Shown here one piece after another: positions 53,469-60,696 of a stretch of 64,000 nt of DNA (position 1 is the stretch's first letter; each line of letters opens with the position of its first letter). Source of the stretch: Methanobrevibacter ruminantium (GTDB taxonomy: Archaea; Methanobacteriota; Methanobacteria; Methanobacteriales; Methanobacteriaceae). The notes under the pieces are model-generated. The model searched no databases. It saw only the letters and a list, made by a program, of their open reading frames with translations, and was not told the origin of the DNA. The position numbers and the translations under genes are program-made. The DNA is taken from contig NZ_JAEDCO010000002.1 of NCBI RefSeq assembly GCF_016294135.1, positions 1 to 64,000 on the forward strand, given 5' to 3'.

Positions 53469-54071
53469 ATGCTTAATAGTTTACGACCATATCTTACAAA
53501 ATTTTTAGAACCTTTGGCTAGTCGATTGAATATTAATCCAAATATTGTAACTGTAATCTCCCCATTTTTGGCGATTATCTCAGCATATTTCTTTGCTACA
53601 GGAAATCTAATAGGAGGAGCAATATTTATCCTTCTCAGCGGATTCTTGGATGTTGTTGATGGGGCTGTTGCAAGATACCATGATAGGGCAAGCCCATTTG
53701 GAGCATTCTTGGATTCCACTATGGATCGTTTTGCAGATGCAATCATATTCATAGGAATCATATTTGGAGGATACTGTCACTGGTTTGTAGGTGTTTTAGC
53801 TATTCACTCAGCAATTACAGTCAGTTATGTTAGGGCAAGAGCAGAATCTCAAGGTGTTGAGTGCAATATAGGAATAGCTGAACGTGCAGTCAGAATGATA
53901 ATCTTAATGTTAGGTGCATTAATTGCAGCAATATTCCATTCAAACATAATTTTCACATATTTCATTTACATACTTGTAGTTCTTTCATACTTTACAGTTG
54001 GTCAAAGAATATTCCATGTATGGAAAGAATTGAATGGACCAAAACAACATAGGCAAAAAAGATTAAGATAA
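53469..54071 (+). CDS. CDP-alcohol phosphatidyltransferase, probable archaetidylinositol phosphate synthase
   Basis: A 200-residue membrane enzyme with about six segments. The catalytic signature DVVDGAVARYHDRASPFGAFLDSTMDRFAD (spanning about residues 60-88) fits D-G-x2-A-R-x8-G-x3-D-x3-D, which binds CDP-archaeol and two metal ions. N-terminal RPYLTKFLEPLASRLNINPN is typical of archaeal enzymes that use inositol 1-phosphate to make archaetidylinositol phosphate, a polar-lipid precursor in Methanobacteriales. It lies upstream of a DUF357 gene, the usual neighbour. Confidence 0.85.
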   Translation: MLNSLRPYLTKFLEPLASRLNINPNIVTVISPFLAIISAYFFATGNLIGGAIFILLSGFLDVVDGAVARYHDRASPFGAFLDSTMDRFADAIIFIGIIFGGYCHWFVGVLAIHSAITVSYVRARAESQGVECNIGIAERAVRMIILMLGALIAAIFHSNIIFTYFIYILVVLSYFTVGQRIFHVWKELNGPKQHRQKRLR

Positions 54072-54196
54072 AATTATATTAATTGGAAAATTTTGAAAAT
54101 TTAAAAATTTAAAATTTTTCAATATTAATATTTCTAAAAAAAATTCAATAATGAAATTAAAAAAAAATAAAATTTAAATTGTTCGGAGCATATGAA

Positions 54197-54439
54197 ATGA
54201 AAGATCTTGAAAGTGAAGAGAAAATTGCAATTGATATTGCAAAACTTGAGAGAAACTTGAAACAAGTTGAGGACATCAAGTTCGAAGGAAAAGAGAAGGA
54301 AGTTTTTGATAGGGCAATCGATTATTGGAATGATTCAAAATATTACCTAGAGAAAAAAGACACAAGAACTGCTTTTGGTTGTATTGAATATAGCCACGGT
54401 TTACTCGATGCACTAAGAATGATACATGGATTAATATAA
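54197..54439 (+). CDS. DUF357 family protein
   Basis: An 80-residue helical protein whose second half, YWNDSKYYLEKKDTRTAFG-CIEYSHGLLDAL, is the DUF357 pattern. Often encoded next to the archaetidylinositol phosphate synthase, as here, but with no known role. The ATG at 54197 is chosen because GGAG lies eight bases upstream; the frame can be extended to a TTG at 54179 without a ribosome binding site. Confidence 0.75.
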   Translation: MKDLESEEKIAIDIAKLERNLKQVEDIKFEGKEKEVFDRAIDYWNDSKYYLEKKDTRTAFGCIEYSHGLLDALRMIHGLI

Positions 54440-54767
54440 TTAAATATTCAATTGATTAAATGATAGTTTTATATCGTAAACTATAAAATAATTAAACTTT
54501 GTATCTAAAATATTTATCAAATTGAAATTTCAAAAATTTGAATGATCTTTTGATTGAAATTTTGGAAAAATTCTAAAAAATGATGAAAAATCATCCATAA
54601 ATATACAAACTATTTGATAGAATAAAAACTAAAAATTTAAATACTTTCAACAATAAATATTTATTCAACATAATAAGAACAATTTTTAATTTTAAAAATT
54701 TAAACTAACTCTAAAATTTTCAAAATTAAATTTAAAAATATTTTGATTAAAAATGGGAGATATCATT
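54440..54767. other. AT-rich spacer, no gene seen
   Basis: Sequence of about 330 bases, almost all A and T, between DUF357 and the SAP-like gene. A TATA-like word TTTAAATA and nearby T-runs occur, but no motif is strong enough to name. A GGAGAT ribosome binding site at its right end belongs to the next gene. Confidence 0.4.
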
Positions 54768-54956
54768 ATGACAGATATTGATGTTACTGAAATTAGAATT
54801 ATCTTAGAGGATCTTACTGAAGAACAATTAATTAATATCTTAGAAAAAAACGGTTACACTAATAAAGGTAAAAAAAATGTATTGATTAGAGAAATCATGA
54901 CTAAAATTTCTCATGATATTGTTATCCAAGAATTAGATGAACTTGGTGCAATATAA
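54768..54956 (+). CDS. Small SAP-like domain protein
   Basis: A 62-residue protein whose middle, LTEEQLINILEKNGYTNKG-KKNVLIREI, has the helix-extended loop-helix spacing of SAP-type nucleic-acid-binding motifs, including the central glycine and a Lys-Lys pair. The ATG at 54768 is preferred as GGAGAT lies eight bases upstream. No partner gene. DNA or RNA binding is possible but not shown. Confidence 0.5.
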   Translation: MTDIDVTEIRIILEDLTEEQLINILEKNGYTNKGKKNVLIREIMTKISHDIVIQELDELGAI

Positions 54957-54960
54957 TCAT

Positions 54961-55000
54961 TTACTTTTTTTATTTTTTTTTACTTCTTTATCTCTTTTAC
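54961..55000 (+). terminator. T-tract terminator
   Basis: Immediately after the SAP-like gene the plus strand reads TTTACTTTTTTTATTTTTTTTT and continues as CT-rich sequence to 55000. This is a strong archaeal-type terminator without a hairpin. Confidence 0.65.
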
Positions 55001-55114
55001 AAATTTTACTACTTTTTTATATAAATTTATACTTACAGATTATCTAATTGCTTTTTTTACTAATTTTTTATTTAAACATAAACAATAAATAATTTATCAG
55101 ATAAAATCTTTAAT

Positions 55115-55624
55115 ATGATTCTAAAAACAGAAAGACTTATCCTAAGACCTTGGGAGGAAAGTGATGCAGAATGCCTATACCATTTTGCAAGGAATCCTAA
55201 AATTGGGCCTATTGCAGGTTGGTCCCCACACAAAAGTGTTGAGGAAAGCTTAGAAATTATCAAAACTCTTTTTTCCAAAAAGGAAACTTATGCAATTACC
55301 ATAGACGATAATGCAATAGGCTGTGCAGGGCTTTTATTCTATCCACACACTAATCATTACTGGGGAGACGATGGAGTTGAATTAGGTTATTGGATTGGAG
55401 AGGAATATTGGGGTCAAGGATTAGTTGCTGAAGCATGTGAAGAACTGATTAAACATGCTTTTGAAGATTTGAACATTACCAGAATCCATGCCAGTTACAG
55501 ATATGAAAACCACAAATCAAAAAGAGTCTTGGAAAAATTAGGATTCAAGTATTATTGTGATATGAAAAATACAGATCTCTCTGGAAATGAAACACGAGAA
55601 ATAGCTATGCTTTTAGAAAAATAA
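55115..55624 (+). CDS. GNAT family N-acetyltransferase (RimJ/RimL type)
   Basis: A 169-residue acetyltransferase: MILKTERLILRPWEESDAE at the start is the typical RimJ/RimL opening, GVELGYWIGEEYWGQGLVAEACEE near residue 88 forms the acetyl-CoA loop, and ENHKSKRVLEKLGFKYY is the closing motif. It would acetylate a protein N-terminus, a polyamine or an amino acid analogue; which one is unknown. Single gene; no good ribosome binding site, so perhaps leaderless. Confidence 0.82.
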   Translation: MILKTERLILRPWEESDAECLYHFARNPKIGPIAGWSPHKSVEESLEIIKTLFSKKETYAITIDDNAIGCAGLLFYPHTNHYWGDDGVELGYWIGEEYWGQGLVAEACEELIKHAFEDLNITRIHASYRYENHKSKRVLEKLGFKYYCDMKNTDLSGNETREIAMLLEK

Positions 55625-55684
55625 AAAAAATGCAAATTTAAAAAATAGTGAAAAACTAAAAAATAAAAAAATTAAATAAAGAGT

Positions 55685-56026
55685 TTACATACTCATAGCC
55701 ATGAAAGAAATAAACCATATAACTATAGAAAGCCCAATAATTAACTTACCATGTTTTTTTGCATTCTCTTCATCACGAGTAATTAAGTAGATACCAAAAA
55801 TAATTCCGAATAAAGGTATTAATATTGCACATACATAACCTAAAATCTTAGAAAAAGTATAGGAGTTTTCAGATTGAACATTAGGAATAGAATTTTGAGT
55901 TACTTGTGCATTGGAATTAGAATTTGAATTTTCTTCAGCACCTACATTTCCAAAATCATATCCTCAGTTATGGCAGTATTTGCTTCCTTCTTTTCTTTCT
56001 GCCCCACAGCTTGGACAAAAAGTCAT
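55685..56026 (-). pseudogene. Zinc-ribbon/membrane protein interrupted by an in-frame TGA at a Cys position
   Basis: A 113-codon frame starts MTFCPSCGAERKEGSKYCHN, then TGA (55966-55964), then GYDFGNV and a polar Asn/Ser linker, two membrane segments (ILGYVCAILIPLFGIIFGIY and IIGLSIVIWFISFMAM) and a stop. The N-terminus is a zinc ribbon of the form CPxCG...CxxCG, so the TGA stands exactly where the fourth cysteine (TGC) belongs. This looks like a TGC to TGA nonsense mutation in an otherwise intact gene. The family (zinc ribbon plus DUF4190-like tail) is common in Methanobrevibacter. Confidence 0.7.
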
Positions 56027-56106
56027 AATTTTCCCCCTACAATAGTTTGTTTTAATATAATAAAACTAATAAAAATTAAATAAAAAAAGAAAAAGAGATA
56101 GATGAT

Positions 56107-57207
56107 TTAGTCATCATCCATGTCTTCGAATCTAGGTTCTAATTTTTCCATTACGCCAGGTAAAGAAGTGTATTCCATTTCTTCAGCTGGTAATCTGTGT
56201 GGTTCGAATGGACCATGTCTTCTGATGTAGGAAGCAATGTTTGCAGATTGTCTTCTGGTTTCATCAAATGCAGGGTCATCGAATAAGTCAACAGGACCAA
56301 TTAGTTTAGCATCAGTTACTTGGAAACCTAAACCTACAACTCTAGGAGGTCCGTCGAATCTGATTGGGTTAGCTTCTTCTTGGCTGGTTGGCATCATAGG
56401 ACCGTTGTGGGATCCTCTCATCCATCCACTTACCATGTGTGGGAATGCAAATGGTTCTACACATTCACCGTTTGCAGGGAAACCGGATTGAGCTCTTACA
56501 ATAGCTACAGGGTCGTCTTTACCTACGTATTCACCAGCTAACATGTTCAATTTGTCAGTACTTACTGCAGCTGCGATTTCACCGTTTTTCTTGAATACTC
56601 TTTTAATTACGTATCTACCAGTGGAACCGATTAATGCAAGTAAGTCGTACATTTCTTCAGGACAATCTAAGATAACCTTTTTGTGTTCCATTACATCGAA
56701 TACTTCAAAACTGAATCCATCGTGTAAGCTTGGGTCAATTACAAGACCTGCAGTGTTGAATGGATCTGCAAAGATTCTGAAAATAGGTAAGTTGAATGCA
56801 CCTGGTTCGGTTTTGTCCATACAGTAAACGATTACAGGGTCACTTCCTCTTTCTTTGAATTCCATTTCTGCACAACCTGGACCCATACCTTTTACGTTTC
56901 CAGAGAATGTGTCAGTCAATAAGTCTTGACCTGCACCGTATAATTTTAAGTCTCTTGCAATTTCAGTTGCTTGAAGGAATGCATCGTATGCAGTCTTGTG
57001 AACTTCTTCGTTTAATTCACCGTTTCTGTGAGTCATGATTAAATCAATGTCGTCACCACAACGGGTAATATAATAATCTTCAAGAATGCCAGTTTCTAAA
57101 GAACCGGATAATACTTCATCACATTTTTCCATTAATGCAGGATGTGATACACAGTGTCCAGAAACACTTCCAATATCTGCTTTGATAACACTAACAGTAG
57201 TTTTCAT
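56107..57207 (-). CDS. Fructose-1,6-bisphosphate aldolase/phosphatase (archaeal bifunctional)
   Basis: Makes fructose 6-phosphate from triose phosphates in gluconeogenesis, first as a Schiff-base aldolase and then as a phosphatase, a reaction pair typical of archaea. The 366 residues start TTVSVIKADIGSVSGHCVSHP, with Asp and His metal ligands at the start and HRNGELNEEVHKTAYDAF near 65, and RSGFP-like ligands (RAQSGFPANGECVEPFAFPH) near 248; the end is EPRFEDMDDD. The ATG at 57207 is chosen because AGAGGTG lies upstream; the longer frame to 57243 has no site. Confidence 0.94.
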   Translation of the reverse strand: MKTTVSVIKADIGSVSGHCVSHPALMEKCDEVLSGSLETGILEDYYITRCGDDIDLIMTHRNGELNEEVHKTAYDAFLQATEIARDLKLYGAGQDLLTDTFSGNVKGMGPGCAEMEFKERGSDPVIVYCMDKTEPGAFNLPIFRIFADPFNTAGLVIDPSLHDGFSFEVFDVMEHKKVILDCPEEMYDLLALIGSTGRYVIKRVFKKNGEIAAAVSTDKLNMLAGEYVGKDDPVAIVRAQSGFPANGECVEPFAFPHMVSGWMRGSHNGPMMPTSQEEANPIRFDGPPRVVGLGFQVTDAKLIGPVDLFDDPAFDETRRQSANIASYIRRHGPFEPHRLPAEEMEYTSLPGVMEKLEPRFEDMDDD

Positions 57208-57574
57208 CTTAAAACACCTCTGTAATAAAAATTTACTATTCACACACTTTAGTCAAATAGCAGTACATATTTAGCTTTAATTCATAATATAAGAACGATA
57301 ATTAACTATTATAGCAATTAACTATTAAAAAATAATTATTCATTAATAACTAATCGTTATAATAATTAATTACTAGAATTAATAGCTAATATAAAATAAT
57401 TAAATTATTAATCAAACTAAATACGTTTAAACAACTGGAAATTAAAAATAATTTCTTAAGTTATTTAATATACATTATTATTTTTGATTTATATTATATA
57501 TAATAATTATGATTTAAAAAAGAGTTTTATAAATAAATTTAAAAAATTAATAGAAAATAAAAATTATTTTGGAA
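57208..57574. other. FBP aldolase/phosphatase upstream region, no gene
   Basis: About 370 bases of A/T-rich sequence between two minus-strand genes, with several overlapping repeats of AATTAACTATTA-like words (57300-57400) and runs such as TATATAATAATTAT. It must hold the promoter of the FBP gene; I cannot single it out. Confidence 0.35.
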
Positions 57575-58714
57575 TCAAAAATTGTTCCTATAATAAGATA
57601 TTATCCATATTGCAATTATTGAAACCAAACAGGCAATAACGATAGCCAATGGATAAACAAAATAACCGATTATCATACCCAAAATAACAAGCACAATTGT
57701 TGTCATGAATGGCTTATTGTCTTCCAATGCCAATTGCAATGCAATGTTTGCCTTATCTGAATTTTTCAAAGCATTTGCTGTGATGATTGATGAAAAAGCA
57801 ACTAGAATGAAATCCAAACCATATAAAAAGCAAGACACAAATGAATTAGGATTCAATGCAACGAATGTAGTCAAATATGGAATTAGTGACAATAAGAATA
57901 ATGCTAGCCCAATTGACCAAATTACCTTCGGATTAATCTTATTGACAATATTGAATAGGTTATTGTTATAATTCCAGAAATTAAAACAGACAATGAAACT
58001 TACTGCATAGACTATAAACTCAAATTTAATGTCAAAAAATGCATCCCAAGACCCATTTGCCACCATAGGAATCTCAAGCACAATAATTGTAATTATAATG
58101 GCAATGATTGCATCAATAAACGCTTCAAATCTATCAGTGCTACCATCATCTGGCCTTCTAAGCCTTGAAAATATTAACCAGAAGATAAGAGAAATCAAAA
58201 CGCAAATATAGATTCCAGGAGTGTAGATTGTATAAGTGAGAATAAAACCCAAAACCATAATCGCTATTGGAATGTAACTGTAAACGCTTCTAAAATTATT
58301 TTGGCATAAGCCACAGCTATAAGGATTAGCTCTATATATTGCATAAATAGATAGGATATACAACAGATCTATTGCAAGAAAATCAATTCCAAACATTGTT
58401 TCTGCAGCAACTGAATTAACGTTAAATGCCATCCATGATGCAAAATAAGGGAGAAGAGAAATTGCAAATATCTGAATCGCATATATAATTACAACTTTGT
58501 TGTCAATCTCTTCAACGACCTGAAACAGATTATGGTTATCATACCAAATGATAAATATTACTAAAAAACAGATTGCATAAGTGATAAATCTAGCATTCAA
58601 TGCTAAAACAGCACCAAATGTAGGAGATACAGGTTGTGTTAATTTCAACACTAAAACGGTTATGATAATCGCTAGAATCGCATCAAAAAATGTTTCAAAT
58701 CTGTTTGTATTCAT
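57575..58714 (-). CDS. TMEM175-like (DUF1211) potassium channel family protein with two repeats
   Basis: A 379-residue protein with about twelve membrane segments in two homologous halves. Each half opens with the TMEM175 pore-helix motif: RFETFFDAILAIIITVLVL (residues 5-23) and RFEAFIDAIIAIIITIIVL (near 195). The usual core is FSD; here it reads FFD and FID. Bacterial members have one repeat and form tetramers, whereas eukaryotic TMEM175 has two repeats as here. The family conducts K+ or protons. A DUF998 gene lies two bases upstream, so the two form an operon. Confidence 0.8.
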   Translation of the reverse strand: MNTNRFETFFDAILAIIITVLVLKLTQPVSPTFGAVLALNARFITYAICFLVIFIIWYDNHNLFQVVEEIDNKVVIIYAIQIFAISLLPYFASWMAFNVNSVAAETMFGIDFLAIDLLYILSIYAIYRANPYSCGLCQNNFRSVYSYIPIAIMVLGFILTYTIYTPGIYICVLISLIFWLIFSRLRRPDDGSTDRFEAFIDAIIAIIITIIVLEIPMVANGSWDAFFDIKFEFIVYAVSFIVCFNFWNYNNNLFNIVNKINPKVIWSIGLALFLLSLIPYLTTFVALNPNSFVSCFLYGLDFILVAFSSIITANALKNSDKANIALQLALEDNKPFMTTIVLVILGMIIGYFVYPLAIVIACLVSIIAIWIISYYRNNF

Positions 58715-58716
58715 GA

Positions 58717-59313
58717 TTATACCTTTGTATTTTTTAATAAATAAATTCCACTAATAAAGCTCCAAATAATTAGGGTATAAACAGATAATCTTTCAAATAC
58801 TGGCATGTAAATGCTTTGCATATTAAAGAACATTATCCAAAATGCAATTAATCCAATGATCCCTAAGACTAAAGTTATCTTTTGATAGGTTTCAAACTTA
58901 TCCATAGATCTTGATATGATGATGAGTAATATGTTACCTCCAAGAATAGCCATTATGGCACCTAAGCTATGATAACCATCAGTGACAGGGTTTCCTGCAT
59001 GAATAAATGCCACAATTATTAGTCCAATAGCTGCAATTAGTGTTAAAATATAAAAAACAACTTTGTTTTTTATTATATAATCTTTGAATTTATAGAAATT
59101 GCCAAATATGAAAGTCAAACCAATTATAACAAATGCAGAATTCATTAAAAAGGATAACGGAGAATTGGCATTAGGAATTCCTAGCTCTGAAATTGTATAG
59201 AACAGATAAGTGTTTATCAAAGTGTCATTAAAAGAAAATGCACTGATTGCCTCAGCTATCAAGTAGTATAAACTGCCTAAAATAAAAACTATTCCTGCAA
59301 TTTTAGATTTCAT
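58717..59313 (-). CDS. DUF998 membrane protein
   Basis: A 198-residue protein with six membrane segments, including GIVFILGSLYYLIAEAISAF, YFYTISELGI (short Ser-Glu-Leu-Gly motif) and FIHAGNPVTDGYHSLGA near residue 104, all typical of DUF998. Function unknown. It precedes the TMEM175-like channel by two bases, so the two may act together in the membrane. Confidence 0.72.
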   Translation of the reverse strand: MKSKIAGIVFILGSLYYLIAEAISAFSFNDTLINTYLFYTISELGIPNANSPLSFLMNSAFVIIGLTFIFGNFYKFKDYIIKNKVVFYILTLIAAIGLIIVAFIHAGNPVTDGYHSLGAIMAILGGNILLIIISRSMDKFETYQKITLVLGIIGLIAFWIMFFNMQSIYMPVFERLSVYTLIIWSFISGIYLLKNTKV

Positions 59314-59359
59314 TTTTTTATCTCAAAACATAACATAAAATAAAACATTGAATAATTAA

Positions 59360-60508
59360 TTAATGTTCAATAGTTTCAAAAGCCTTTTTAAGTTGCTCTT
59401 CTTGATTTATGGCTTCTTTAATTTCTTTCACCAATTCCAAATCCGCCTTAGTTTCAGGATATTTCGGAACTGCCTTACAGCCTCCATCATCTCTTTTAGA
59501 GATTTCAAAGGTTCCAATCTTTTCTGCAATCCTAGTTATTTCCACTTTATCAAGACCAATAAGTGGACTTAATACAGGAACATCAAGATCTTCACGGGTT
59601 GCAAGTATATTTGGAAGTGTTTGAGAAGCCACTTGACCTAAGCTACTTCCATCAATAACCGCTTCTGCATGAAGTTTCTTTGCAAGCATTCCTGCAATCT
59701 TATACATTCCGGATTTGCATAATACACAAGTCATCTTATCTGGAGCCTCAGATTTGCAAGTGCTTAAATAATCACCATATTTAACAACTCTCTTTTTGAT
59801 TGGTGCACCGCTTGCATAAAGATTCAATTGGTCTATTAAATCTTCATAATTTTTTAGTGCATCCGGTGTAGTATAAGGTTGATTGTCACAGTAAAGCGCT
59901 ATTACCTGACAACCTCTTTTCATCATAAGATAAGTTGCAACTGGAGAGTCAATACCACTTGATACAAGGGAAATAACCTTTCCTTGAGTTCCAAGAGGCA
60001 ATCCTCCAGGACCTTCAATTTTCTCATGGAAAATATATGCATCATTATCCCTCACTTCAAGATAGATTGTAAGTTCAGGATTGGTCAAATCAACAGGAGA
60101 CGAATACTTTTTCACTATTACAGCACCTGCAAATGCTGCCATTTCTTGAGATGAAAATTCATGAGTACCCACTCTTCTGCAGCTTATTGCAAACCTGGTG
60201 TTCTCATCCAATAATCCTTCATCATGAAGCTTTTCTGCATAAGTGGCAAGATCACGTTCCACATCCTCAAAGGTGGATTTAGTGGAAACTGCGGGAGAAT
60301 AGGATACAATACCGAATATCCTCTCTAATTTCTCAATTGCATCATCAAAATCCTTTGGGAAAATAAATATTCTTGCTTGATAAACTTTAACTTCTGCATC
60401 TATTGATGCTTTGATATTATTGATTAAACGATTTTCAAATCTTCTTCTAACTCGATTGCTTTTTAATCCTACTTCACCATAACGAGCTATAATTAAATCA
60501 GGTTTCAT
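59360..60508 (-). CDS. thiI: tRNA 4-thiouridine synthetase ThiI (archaeal CxxC form)
   Basis: Thiolates U8 of tRNA. The 382 residues have an N-terminal ferredoxin-like domain, THUMP domain, and a PP-loop SSGIDSPVATYLM near residue 182. There is no rhodanese domain; instead CVLCKSGMYK near 260 supplies the CxxC that binds an Fe-S cluster in methanogen ThiI. A further cysteine at DGGCKAVP lies near 345. The ATG at 60508 follows GAGGAATTTT. Sulfur probably comes from free sulfide, as known for methanogens. Monocistronic. Confidence 0.92.
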   Translation of the reverse strand: MKPDLIIARYGEVGLKSNRVRRRFENRLINNIKASIDAEVKVYQARIFIFPKDFDDAIEKLERIFGIVSYSPAVSTKSTFEDVERDLATYAEKLHDEGLLDENTRFAISCRRVGTHEFSSQEMAAFAGAVIVKKYSSPVDLTNPELTIYLEVRDNDAYIFHEKIEGPGGLPLGTQGKVISLVSSGIDSPVATYLMMKRGCQVIALYCDNQPYTTPDALKNYEDLIDQLNLYASGAPIKKRVVKYGDYLSTCKSEAPDKMTCVLCKSGMYKIAGMLAKKLHAEAVIDGSSLGQVASQTLPNILATREDLDVPVLSPLIGLDKVEITRIAEKIGTFEISKRDDGGCKAVPKYPETKADLELVKEIKEAINQEEQLKKAFETIEH

Positions 60509-60696
60509 AAAATTCCTCAAAAATAAAATAATTTTTAAAATGAAAGATATTAAAAATTATAATTAAATTTTTTAATTAAATATTTTCTTTTTAGTAATAT
60601 CTTTATTTTTCTATATATTTAATTTATAGTTTATAAATATAACGATTGTTATAAAAATAATCAAAAAAATAAAATAAAAAATAATTAAAGAATTAA

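Noticed and set aside
55964..55966. In-frame TGA as selenocysteine in a zinc ribbon
   Set aside because: Among archaea Sec decoding is known in Methanococcales and Methanopyrus, not in this group, and a structural zinc ligand is an unlikely Sec position; no Sec element was recognised.
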